DNA of 64,000 bases from Ricinus communis. Its lineage: Eukaryota > Streptophyta > Magnoliopsida > Malpighiales > Euphorbiaceae. The notes below the pieces were generated by a model, which worked only from the letters and a program-made list of their open reading frames with translations, had not been told where the DNA came from and ran no database searches. The DNA is taken from the NCBI RefSeq assembly GCF_019578655.1, contig NC_063265.1, forward strand, positions 4,808,501 to 4,872,500. Reading direction: 5' to 3'. A program made the translations under genes and the position numbers. Below are positions 35,777 to 46,274 of the stretch, one piece after another; the first letter of the stretch is position 1; the number at the start of each line of letters is the position of its first letter.

Positions 35777-38700
35777 TGTAACACCCGGAATTTTTATATA
35801 TTTAATAATGAGTTTTTATTTAAGTTAATTTTAGCCTCATTATTATTGGGTTTAATTTAAAATGATTATATTTTGGTTATTCAAATTTTTCCAAATGCAT
35901 ATTTATATAAGTAAAATTATATATTGGAAAATTATGGTAGAATTGTAAAGGATGTGTTTATAAAAGAATTTTGGAAAAAAATTGATTATTTAATTTAATT
36001 GTGTGTTAGGACTAAATTGGAAATTTATTTTGGAATAAGGATTGAAAGTATAATTTTATTTTTATGGGGTTTTAATGGAAATTTGTGAGTTTGGTATTTT
36101 CGTAAATAAATATGTCGGTCAGGGGTATTTTTGTAATTGTGTATTTTCAGTAATTCTAATTTGGCCCAATTAAATAGTTAAGGGCTTAATTGATAGGCTA
36201 AAAAGAAGTTTGGGGGTCAAATTTAAATTCTGCAGGATGAAATTGTAAGTAATTAAAGAAGTTGAGGGACCAAATTGTAATAAGGAAAAGTTCGGGGGTC
36301 TAATGTCGATATTGAAAGAAAAAGAAGTCGGGGAAGAAGAAAGGAGGAGAGAGAGAGAGAGTGCGGCGTCGGGAAGAGAGAGAAGGGGAAGTTGCAGGCG
36401 TCGGCGGCGACCGTCGAAGGCGTGGAGCGTTGGCCGACGGAGCGGCGTGCGCTGGCGAGCGCAGCGGCGACGGCAGCAGCAGCTCCAGCGGCGGCGGGAA
36501 TCGCGCGTGTGGCAGCGGCTTCCAGGCGTGTTTCCGGCCGTTTCCGGCGTTGTTGGCGGCCGAGTTGGGTGGCGATCGGCTCCTCTCGGCGAGAGCTTTC
36601 TTTTGGTAGCAGCGGCGACGCCAGTGGTGGCCGGAAACGGAAGATCCGGTGGAGAGAGAAAATGGTGGCAGCCGGCGTTTTTCAGCTTTTCCGGCGAGAT
36701 CCGGCGGAGGAGGGACGATCGGAGGATGTATCCCGACTCTCCTCAGCTCAAGCTTCGCGATGGCACCGGTTTCGTGGCGATCGGGCTTCGTTTGTGAATC
36801 GACGGTCGAGATCGTCCGCAAATTTCTCCGGATGGTCGGGTGTCAGATCGGAAAATCGAAAGCGGGGATCGTCATCAGCGCGTCGTTGTGAGTCCGATGG
36901 TGTGTTCGGATCGTCGATCGGACTCCGGCGGCTGGAGGCGAGTCGACCGAGCGTCTTGGTAATTTTCTTTAGCCCGTCATTTTTAGAAATTCTTAGTTTA
37001 ATTGTGTCTTTTGGTTTATATTGTGTATTTGATGGTATTTGTGGGTCAAAAATAATTGTCTGTCAGTTGCCTGCCTTGTGTTTTGTGCTGTGTGGCGGAG
37101 TCGGGAAATAGTGAAGTTTGGGGACCCGACTCCCGTTGTTTTAATTGTAAGTATTTGGAGTGTTTTTCTGGCAGGTCCTGGACCCGTCTTTACGGGGGGT
37201 AATGTTCGTGTTGTAGGGGAGGTTCTGCCGGATTTTCGGTAGAATTCTCCCGAGTCGAGATTCTTAGACAGTCAGTCCTAGGAATCTAGACCTAGGATCT
37301 ATTGTAATTGTTTCATCGTTTTGATAAATTGTTTTCCGTGATTAGATGATCTGTCTGTTCGGCTCGCTCCTACCGAGACACCTAAGCTGAGCTAGGAGGT
37401 CGCCTAATTCTGTGAGTTAAAGTCATATATCGTTTACGCACGTGTCATGCATAAAATTTGATTTGCTACTGAGAATATTTATTTGCAATTTCAATTTTTC
37501 ATTCAATTATTATTATTATCATTTGCATGATGCTTTTAGTTACTATTTAAATATGTTTTTCCTTTATTACCAATTTTAATATTGCATGATGACTCGGGAT
37601 GGGACTAGAGAACATAGGAGTTGGATGAGTGTCCAATATAATATGAGAGAGATAAGAAAAAGGTAAAGAGGTAAAAATTTTGAGAAAGAAAGATTAGGAC
37701 CTGCCCTGGTCGAGCATCGCTCTCTGGGCTTAGTAGAGTGTGGTTACTTGGGAGTAAAGGTCCCTGGTCGAGCATTGCTCTCGAGCCGGCTTATTTGGAT
37801 ATTTAAGTGACCGGTGGAGGTAAGGTCCCTGGTCGAGCTTTGCTCTCGAGCCAGTCTTATTAGATTAAGAGAGTCGAATGGCTATTAGATTTCTTATTTG
37901 GATATTTAAGTGACCGGAGGTAAGGTCCCTGGTCGAGCTTTGCTCTCGGGGCGATCTTATTAGATTAAGAGAGTCGAATGGCTATTAGATTTCTTATTTG
38001 GATACTTAAGTGACCGGTGGAGGTAAGGTCCACTGGTCGAGCTTTGCTCTCGGGGGCGCCAGTCTTATTGGATAAGAGAGCCAAAAGGCTAAGGGCCGAG
38101 AGTTAAGTGACTGGGAGGTAAGGTCCCTGGTCGAGCTTTGCTCTCTGGCGACGATCCTATTGGAATGAGAGGTTTGAGATGATAGAGTTGAGGTTAGTTG
38201 AGACATAAGTGTTGAAATAATCGAGATTTTAGAGTTGGGATTAGAGTTCTCTTGAAGTACTGTCCCGTTGCATGTGGAATAAATTTTGTTTAAGCATGGC
38301 ATGACACATATGTTTTAACATGACACGTATGGTTCGCGTGATTTATTAATTATTTTAAAATTAAATGAATGTGACATTGAGATATTTGAAACTGTTTTAG
38401 ATGTATGATTTTAACTCACTCTAGAGTCTCCATTTATTGTTTTGATTCGTATTTAGTTCTCTCGCGACTCTTATTCAAGAACTCCTTCATCATCGGGTGA
38501 AGTATTTGATTTGGTATGTAAAATGGTAAATCTTAGATTCTCGCGGTAGTAATTAGTATATGTATCGGTTGTAAATTTTCCGAGCTTGGGTCTCGCCTAG
38601 TATTTTCCGGTAGGCCATCAAGTAATTTTGTAAAGTGTAACTATTAAGATAATTTATGGTTTTAATAATATAAATTTGAGTTGAGATTTGTTTAAATCAG

Positions 38701-38788
38701 TGAGTGTCAGGCTTACTACGGGTTTCGGTGGCCTTAAGCCTACCCATTCCCTAGTGCCGGTCACGGGCCCACGGGTGGGGTCGTGACA
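35777..38788. mobile_element. solo LTR, 3,012 bp, probable Ty3/Gypsy type, with 5-bp target duplication
   Basis: The element begins TGTAACACCCGGAATTT at 35777 and ends GGGGTCGTGACA at 38788, with the TG...CA ends of an LTR. The 5 bases before it (CATAT, 35772-35776) and after it (CATAT, 38789-38793) are identical, a perfect target-site duplication, so both boundaries are firm. There is no internal gag or pol region and no second LTR, so this is a solo LTR left by LTR-LTR recombination. The TGTAACACCC start and the CGGGCCCACGGG-GGGGTCGTGACA end are typical of large plant Ty3/Gypsy (Tekay/Del-like) LTRs; the lineage is inferred. A GC-rich block covers 36300-36960 and a tandem repeat lies at 37700-38165. 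Open frames inside (up to 239 codons) are chance frames in GC-rich DNA. Confidence 0.9.
37700..38165. repeat. internal tandem repeat of the solo LTR
   Basis: The core word CTGGTCGAGC(A/T)TYGCTCTC occurs six times, starting at 37706, 37764, 37829, 37929, 38033 and 38127. Between cores are variable spacers sharing TTATTAGATTAAGAGAGTCG, TTTAAGTGACCGG and GGAGGTAAGGTCC. Spacing varies from 58 to 104 bp. Confidence 0.9.
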
Positions 38789-38793
38789 CATAT

Positions 38794-39379
38794 AAGAATA
38801 TAAATAAATTATTAACTTTATGGATAACACAATGTAATTAATAGAATACTAATTATAAGTTAAGGATGATGTGGTTTCAATAAAAACTAAAAAATATTCA
38901 TTTATTATAAATCAAAATATAGAATTAAAAATATTTAATCTTATAAAAATAGAAATAGAAATGGAGAAAGAGAGAAAAAGAATAGTTGATGATAATAGAT
39001 AATGCAATTTATTTTTATTTTTTTTAATTTTAACACAATTGTTTCTATTTTTTATTTATTTCGTCCTTTCTAATTTATCATAAGTTATAAAGGATGATGT
39101 TAGACTACGCCAATTGTGCATTGTGACAATTTAATTTTTCTTTTTATCAATTCAGCATGAAACTGACCTCTTTCTAGTAGAAGGACTGAACTGTTAAAAA
39201 AAATAATATTTCAGGGATATAACTGCTGGATTTTCAACAATGGAATGTTAAATGAAATTAGGGGCAAACCTCATGGTAAAGTAGTAATTTGCTTAAAAAT
39301 CTATACTTTAAATATTATTTATTTCTCATTTTTTTATTTCTCCCGCTAAGTCTCAAATATTATTTAAAACGGCTCTGTT
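38794..39379. other. intergenic DNA and AKR-B promoter
   Basis: AT-rich sequence between the solo LTR and AKR-B. The last 80 bases (CCCGCTAAG, CGGCTCTG, TCTCTGCCGGC) match the AKR-C upstream region, so the duplicated unit included promoter-proximal DNA. No gene. Confidence 0.6.
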
Positions 39380-39430
39380 TTGTCTCTGCCGGCATCAGAT
39401 AATTACAACGCGCGTCGAATCGAAGTGAAA

Positions 39431-41950
39431 ATGGCAAATGAGATTCGGTTCTTCGAATTGAATACCGGAGCTAAGATGCCGTCGGTGGGTCTCGGCACCT
39501 GGCAGGCTGAACCTGGTCTCGTCGGTGCTGCCGTAGATGCCGCTATCAAGGTTTTTATTGCTTTTATTTTTCTTTAATTTTTCAATGAAATGTATCAAAC
39601 AAATTAGAGCTTTTTGTTGACTCATTGGGATGCAGATTGGTTACCGTCATATCGATTGTGCTCAAGCTTATAACAACGAAAAGGAGGTAATTTACGATTA
39701 ATTCCATGTTTCTGAATGTCACCTTTTACGTTTATATTTCAGCTGTTTGTCCCTTTTTTTTTTTTGATACAAAGGAGCTAGACTAGTCCCTGGATACATC
39801 AGCAATGTACATACAAATACATGCAGAAGACCTATTCTTGTGCAATCTGCTATACAACCTGCTATCATGTATGGCAGTGAGTGTTGGGCAATGCAAGGGC
39901 AGCACTTCTCTGAGATGAATGTTGCTCATATGAGAATTCTAAGATGGATGTGTGAGTATATCGAGAATGGATAGAGTATATAACGAGTATATCAGGGAAA
40001 GGTGGCGTGGATCTTGTGAGCCATAGACCTATTTATGCCTCGGTTAGAAATGTCGACCGTATTAAGGTAGTTGGAGAGGGAAAAGGAATAATAATGGACC
40101 TAAACTAACATAGAGAAAAGTGCTACAAGATGATCTAATGACTCTATATTTCTCCGAAGGTGTAGCCCAATATCACTTGGAGTGGAGAAAGAAAATCCAT
40201 ATAGCCTTAATTACATTGGGTTAAGGCTTGTTCAGTTAAGTCTACAAATATGTGCAAATATTAAATAAACCATGTCTTTAGCAGCATCTGATTTTATTAT
40301 TGCTTCTTGTAGATTGGTTCAGTATTAAAGAAGCTCTTTGAAGACGGAGTGGTCAAGCGCGAGGATTTGTTTATTACCTCCAAACTCTGGTTTGTTTTGT
40401 CCATTTTTAGTTGGGATTTCCATGGGCTATTTGTATGTTGAGCTAATTATGTTTCTTCAATCCATGCAAAGTGCATCTGTTGCTGAGATTTTGGCTGTCT
40501 TCAATTGAATACCTTGTAAAACTGAGAAAAACTTGTGCAGGTGTTCTAATCATGATCCAGAAGACGTGGTAAAGGCACTGGAAGGAACTTTGCAGGACCT
40601 GCAGCTTGATTATATTGATTTATATCTTGTATGTATATTTTGATCAGAGCTTATTCCCCAACTTAATTTTCTTATAACTTTGCATATTTGATGGAATCAG
40701 TATTGGTAACGTAGTCACCTTCAATGTCAGTTAATTAAAAATTTGGCCTAGCTTCAAATATATGGAAGGACCAGTTGAATTCTGATTCTGGAATAAGACG
40801 TCTGCAAAATGCTTTTTCTTTTTTTGATGCCATCTTTGTCTTTGATGAGAAAAGTCAGAGATTGGGATGTTATGTATTTGTAGCCCTTGAATACAGTTAT
40901 CTCCTCGTGCCTAACCTAGAATATTCACTTCACTTCAATTGAAGTTGCAGAATGTTAAGTTTTGCAACTGAATGAGGCTACTTGGTCTTGTAGATTCATT
41001 GGCCGGTAAAGATGAAGAAGGAGTCGGTCACTCTTGAGCCTGAGAACTTTGATCAACCAGATATTCCTAGAACATGGAGGGCAATGGAAGCGCTCTATAA
41101 TTCTGGCAAGGCTCGTGCTATTGGCTTGAGTAACTTCTCCACAAAGAAACTGGCGGATTTGCTAGAGGTGGCACGTATTCCTCCTGCTGTGAATCAGGTG
41201 GAATGTCATCCTTCGTGGCAGCAGGCCAAGCTACGCGAATTTTGCCAGTCCAAGGGAGTTCATCTATCTGTGAGTAGGCAAATTATTGGTTACTTCTTTC
41301 CGGGTGCTTCTTATTTTATAGAATGCATTAGGCACTGTAAAGAAATGAGTGATCTTAATTGCTTGTACTCGTATTCACTTTGTGATATTTTTCTCTTAGG
41401 GATATTCACCTTTAGGATCCCCTGGCACCACATGGCTGAAGAGCGATGTCCTCAAGAATCCAGTCCTGAATATGGTTGCTGAGAAATTGGGGAAAACTCC
41501 TGCTCAAGTTGCTCTTTGCTGGGGCTTGCAAATGGGCCATAGTGTGCTTCCTAAGAGTACAAATGAAGAAAGGATTAAGGAGAACTTTGATGTATTCCAA
41601 TGGTCTATTCCAGATGACTTGTTTGCCAAATTTTCTGAAATTGAGCAGGCAAGTACTTTCATTTCACATGGTTCTAATATTGTTAGAAACTGTCTCAAGT
41701 ACTCTAGAATGGTCAAATTGATTAAATGCCGTATTGGTCAGAAACCGTTAATTTTCATAATGAATTTGCTTACTTATATTTGGGGTCAGTAGGCAATCTG
41801 AAATAGGATCTTGTTATCATAAGAAACTGTTGTTGACAGATGCTTTGGTATTCAATTTTGCAGGCAAGACTGATAACAGGCACTTTCTTTGTCAGTGAGA
41901 AATTTGGCCCTTACAAGAGCATTGAGGAGCTGTGGGATGGCGAAATCTAA
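39431..41950 (+). CDS. AKR-B: NADPH-dependent aldo-keto reductase (AKR4C type)
   Basis: Same family and reaction as AKR-A. Exons are 39431-39550, 39636-39686, 40313-40389, 40541-40628, 40994-41269, 41400-41648 and 41864-41950, giving 315 aa. The tetrad is Asp47, Tyr52 ([13 protein letters not shown]), Lys81 (TSKLW) and His114 (IHWPV). NADPH-site residues [16 protein letters not shown] are present and the C-terminus is EELWDGEI. The first exon begins [20 protein letters not shown]. An in-frame ATG at 39380 would add a 17-residue leader, less likely by comparison with AKR-C. The last intron uses a GC donor. Intron 2 (626 nt) carries a decayed LINE 3' end that is also present in AKR-C. All key residues are intact, so an active enzyme is expected. 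Closest paralogue is AKR-C. Confidence 0.95.
39805..40245 (+). mobile_element. RTE-like LINE 3' fragment in AKR-B intron 2
   Basis: The translation in broken frames gives the plant LINE reverse-transcriptase C-terminal pattern: a [15 protein letters not shown] block, then [14 protein letters not shown] and a 3' block ending near the GGTGTAGCCCAATATCACTTGG words. It is in the same orientation as the gene. Compared with the AKR-C copy it has lost about 46 bp near 40010 and is frame-broken. No reverse transcriptase catalytic core is present, so it is 5' truncated and inactive. Confidence 0.75.
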
Positions 41951-42358
41951 GCCATCACTGCTGTTGGGAAACCTACGATGAGTAATTGATTCAATATGCA
42001 TCAGCAGCAATGCATACTTTATGATTTGCTTTTATTATTAGAGATTGCAGAATAATAATTTGATAAGCGGAAATTTAGATGGGGCAGTTTCTAATCGTAA
42101 TTGATTGATGATTAACAGATTGAATCTCTTTAATAGTAGCCATGTGCTTCTGTTAGTCATTCTGTGAAGCTGTCACGTGTGTCATTGGAGTCTTTGTACA
42201 TCTCTGTCCATTGGTTAGTTAATGAATTCAGTTACTCCTTGATTCTCTTCTGCTTTCTGTTCCGTTACTTTTCTCTTTCTCTCCTTTTTCTCTGTGATTT
42301 TCCTAGTTGCCAAACAGTTACAAGTTTAACTTGTATCATCATTGGCTAATAATTTAGT

Positions 42359-42359
<1 letters not shown>

Positions 42360-42390
<31 letters not shown>
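42360..42390. repeat. (TAA)n microsatellite
   Basis: About ten uninterrupted units. Confidence 0.95.
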
Positions 42391-42891
42391 GCTTAAATTG
42401 ATATTATTAGCTTTCAAGAAAATAAATCAGAAAATAATAATAGTTTAAATATTTGTTAAAGTGTTTCTAATATTTAAAGTTTTATTTATATGATAAAATA
42501 TAAAATTAATTTAAAAGTATCAATTAATTAATTAACTTATTAATTATATATAAAATTTAATACTATTATATAATTGATATCTATATTTACTAATATCTAT
42601 AACTGTAAATAGCAGATAATATATTTACCGGTAAAATAGTTATTAACAAATAATAAGTGTATTTATTTATTAGTATAATTTTTTATAGAAGAGACATTTT
42701 AGTAAAGAAATTTTCTTTAGTGGTTCGTAGAAAATATTTTAATTTTTTTTAAATTCATCAATTTAACTTTTATAATATTTTAGAATACTATAAATAATTA
42801 TAGAATATTAAAAGGTTTATATTATTATTATTAAAATAATTACAATGCCGGTCTAACAAGCGGCTAAACCACTTGTTTTAACCTAAATTTG

Positions 42892-42995
42892 CACGTGCGA
42901 CTTAAAGAAAAAGACACAGGTTGACTTGGGCACGGCACTGATTCACGTCACGAGATATAGTACAAATAATCTGCCACTATAAAAGTACACGTGGC
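42892..42995 (+). promoter_or_regulatory. cluster of G-box/ABRE-like elements upstream of AKR-C
   Basis: CACGTG lies at 42892-42897 and again at 42988-42993, the second inside ACACGTGGC, which fits an ABRE. CACGTCA lies at 42944-42950 and a W-box-like TTGACT at 42921-42926. All are within about 290 bp of the ATG. Such clusters bind bZIP or bHLH factors in abscisic-acid, stress or light responses. The function here is inferred only. The AKR-B upstream region has no CACGTG. Confidence 0.5.
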
Positions 42996-43178
42996 ATCAC
43001 GATTCTCCCGCTAAGCTTTTCTTTATTAAGATAACGGCTCTGCAGTACCAAACAAAATAACGAAACAAAAAAGAGCGGCTTTGTGGCATCTCTGCCGGCC
43101 TAAAATATAATTGTATACTAGATACTCTTTCCCTGCTCGAAACAGCGTTTAGTCCACGCGCGCAGAATCAGAGCGAAA

Positions 43179-46100
43179 ATGGCAAATGAGATTCGATGTT
43201 TCGAATTGAATACCGGAGCTAAGATGCCGTCGGTGGGTCTCGGAACCTGGCAGGCTGAACCTGGTCTTGTCGGTGCTGCCGTTGAGGCTGCTATCAAGGT
43301 TTTTCTTTTGTTTTTCGCTCCGACGAAATGTCTTAATTTACTAATAGATTAGAGTTTTTGATAGATTACTTGAAAAATGCAGATTGGTTACCGCCATATT
43401 GATTGTGCTCAAGCCTATAACAACGAAAAGGAGGTAACTGTTACAACAATTTTACCCAATTCCTGCAGATTTATATGAGCTATTGCTTTGATTGAAATTT
43501 AATTTGCTAGTCAAATTATGCTGTCATCAGTATATTCCAATAACACCACAAGCGATCATTTCACTAAACTGTAGCTAGCTTAAAATCTATTTATGGGAAC
43601 CTTTGATTCTCCTCACTCCAAATGTTACACCATGTTAATCTCAAAACACAGAAGCTAGAGAGTTCTTTTTGAAATTAGCTCCTGTCCATCTGAATTATTT
43701 TGCTCCTATCTCCAACTTTTCTTTTAAAGCCACGCGCTCCAGATTTCCTTCACAAAAGCGCATGTCGAAAAGAGATGAATTCTCATCTCAGCACACCTAT
43801 GCAATAAACACTTTCATCATTTTTGTAGCCGCCCATTTCATTTGATTGCTTTCAGAAGATTATTAATTAATCCAAAATGGAAACATTTAGACAAAACTTG
43901 TATAGCGCTTAAATATCAAATCTGCAAGAGCTTTTGCAAATTCCTTTTTTTGAGCCATGCTGTTTTCTGGAAATATTATATTTGGGCATATGATACTTTT
44001 TATCAAACATTACTTAGCATATAACGTGCATATACAAATATGTGCAGCAGACCTATTGTTAGGCAATCTGCAATATGGCATGCTAAGATGAATCTTAGCG
44101 AGTGTTGGGCAATGAAGGGGCAAGACATCTCTAAGATGAATCTTGCTGAAACTAGAATGATAAAATGGATGTGCAGGTTTACGAGAATGGATAGGGTTCA
44201 TAATGAGTTTATTAGGGAAACGGTAGGGATCTCTATTAAGGATAAGTTGATGAAAAATAGAATGAGATGGTATGTTCATGTGAGCCATAATTCTATTGTT
44301 GTCTCGGTTAAAAAGGTCGACCATATTAAGGTAGATAGAGTAAAGAAAGGAAGGGATAGACCTAAACTAATATGGATAAAAGTGGTGTAAATGATCTAGT
44401 GGCTCTACATCTTTCTGTAGGTGTAGCTCAAAATCATTTCAGGTGGACAAAGGGAAACTGTATAGGCAACCCAAATTAACTTAGGATTAAGCCTTAGTTG
44501 CATTGAGTTGAGTGTATAATTATGGCATATATTAAATGATACATGTCTTCAACAGCAACATATGATTCTATTATTGCTTCTTGTAGATTGGTTCAGTATT
44601 AAAGAAGCTCCTTGAAGACGGTGTGGTTAAGCGCGGGGATTTGTTTATTACCTCCAAACTTGGGTTTGTTTTGTTCATTCATTTAGTTGGGATTTCCAGG
44701 TGCTACTTGTCTAAGTTATGGATGGTTCTACAATGCATACTATGTGCCGCTTTTGCTGAGACTTTGACTGTCCTCCATTATTTACTTTGAAAAACTAAGA
44801 AAATTTGTACAGGTGTTCTAATCACGATCCAGAAGATGTGGTGAAGGCACTGGAAGGAACTTTGCAGGACCTGCAGCTTGATTATGTTGATCTGTATCTT
44901 GTATGTATTTCCTGATCAAAGCTATTCCCCAGATTTATCTCTTATGCCTGGTGCATGAATTGATGCTTCAGTATTAGTAACAGTCACGTTCAAGGTCACT
45001 TGATAAAAAATTGTGTCTAGGGCTCTACCTGCAAATAATGTGAAAGAACAAGTTGAAATTTCTAATTCTGGAGTAAAATGTCTGAAAGATGCTTCTTTTT
45101 TGGTGTGAGTCACAGTGTAATGTCTGCAAAATTCTCCTCTTTTGGGGTCATCTTGACTCTGTTGAGAAAAGTAGGAAACATTGATGCATGCATGCATTTG
45201 TAGCCCTTAAATACAGCTAGCTCTGCTTGCCTAACCTAGATTACCTATTCAATTAAAGTTAGACTTGTAAGTTCCCAACTGAATAAGGCTGCTCAATCTT
45301 GTAGATTCATTGGCCAGTAAAAATGAAGAAGGGTTCAGCTGGTTTTAAGCCTGAGAATTTTGACCATCCAGATATTCCTAGAACATGGAGGGCAATGGAG
45401 TCATTCTTCGATTCTGGCAAGGCTCGTGCTATTGGCGTGAGTAACTTCTCCACAAAGAAACTGGCAGATTTGCTAGAGGTGGCGCGTATTGCTCCTGCTG
45501 TGAATCAGGTGGAATGTCATCCTTCCTGGCAGCAGGCCAAGCTACGTGCATTTTGCCAGTCCAAGGGAGTTCATCTATCTGTGAGTAGGCAAATCGTTGG
45601 TTAGTTCTTTCCGGGTGATTCTTATTTCATAGAATGCATTGGGCACATTAAAGAAATAAAGACTCTTAATTGCTTGTACTTGAATTCACTTGATATTTTT
45701 CTTTTAGGGATATTCACCTTTAGGATCCCCTGGCACCACATGGCTGAAGAGCGATGTCCTTAAGAATCCAGTCCTGAATACGGTTGCCCAGAAATTGGGG
45801 AAAACTCCTGCTCAAGTTGCTCTTCGCTGGGGTTTGCAAATGGGCCACAGTGTGCTTCCTAAGAGTACAAATGAAGCAAGGATTAAGGAGAACTTTGATG
45901 TATTCCAATGGTCTATTCCTGAGGATTTGTTTGTGAAATTTTCTGAAATTGAGCAGGCAAGTAATCTCATTTTACATGGTGCTGAGATTGTTAGAGATGG
46001 TCTCAAGTACTTTAGAATGGCCAAATTGATTAGTGCTGCAATGGTTTGAAACCATTAACAATTTTTTTTTTTTTTCATTTTACAATCCTTTTGGTTATTT

Positions 46101-46274
46101 TATTTGGGGACAGTATATAATCTGAAATAGGATCTTGTTATCATAAGAAACTGTTGCTGACAGTTGCTTTGGTATTCAATTTTGCAGGCAAGACTGATAA
46201 AAGGGACTTCCTTCGTCCATGAGAAATTTGGCCCATATAAGAACATTGAGGAACTGTGGGATGGCGAGATCTAA
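43179..46274 (+). CDS. AKR-C: aldo-keto reductase (AKR4C type) with a changed residue next to the catalytic lysine
   Basis: Youngest paralogue of AKR-B. Exons are 43179-43298, 43383-43433, 44587-44663, 44813-44900, 45305-45580, 45708-45956 and 46188-46274, giving 315 aa with no stop or frameshift. The tetrad Asp47, Tyr52, Lys81 and His114 is kept. Two changes in exon 3 stand out. Residue 74 is Gly (KRGDLF instead of KREDLF). Residue 83 is Gly, because the exon 3 end reads CTT GG where the other three genes have TG before the splice, so TSKLW becomes TSKLG. That Trp is nearly invariant in aldo-keto reductases. Exon 5 also has [14 protein letters not shown] in place of [13 protein letters not shown]. 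Activity may be reduced or altered. The last intron uses a GC donor, and intron 2 carries the shared LINE fragment. Confidence 0.93.
44025..44515 (+). mobile_element. RTE-like LINE 3' fragment in AKR-C intron 2
   Basis: A frame from 44040 to 44390 stays open for 116 codons. It encodes the C-terminal part of a plant LINE reverse transcriptase, with [40 protein letters not shown] and a Lys/Arg-rich stretch ending [10 protein letters not shown]. The 3' part (TCTGTAGGTGTAGCTCAAAATC) matches the AKR-B copy. It is a 5'-truncated dead copy, in sense orientation. Intron 2 is 1,153 nt here, against about 80 nt in AKR-A and AKR-D. Confidence 0.82.

Larger units (their letters stand above)
41951..43178. 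other. AKR-B 3' flank, AT-rich spacer and AKR-C promoter
   Basis: 41.95-42.35 kb is the AKR-B 3' flank. A (TAA)n tract lies at 42360-42390. 42.4-42.85 kb is AT-rich without recognised content. 42.85-43.18 kb is more balanced and holds the AKR-C promoter with several ACGT-core elements (listed separately). Confidence 0.6.

Noticed and set aside
36300..37111. Several long overlapping open frames (up to 239 codons) on both strands.
   Set aside because: They lie in the GC-rich block of the solo LTR, are Arg/Ser/Gly-rich in all frames and have no family features. Stops are rare there because of base composition.
39380..39430. Upstream in-frame start for AKR-B.
   Set aside because: The extra residues are not shared with AKR-C, whose start context (AAAATGGCAAATGAG) is the same as that at 39431, so 39431 was used. 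The extension is kept as a finding.
44010..44324. Minus-strand 104-codon frame in AKR-C intron 2.
   Set aside because: It is the shadow of the LINE reverse-transcriptase fragment on the plus strand.
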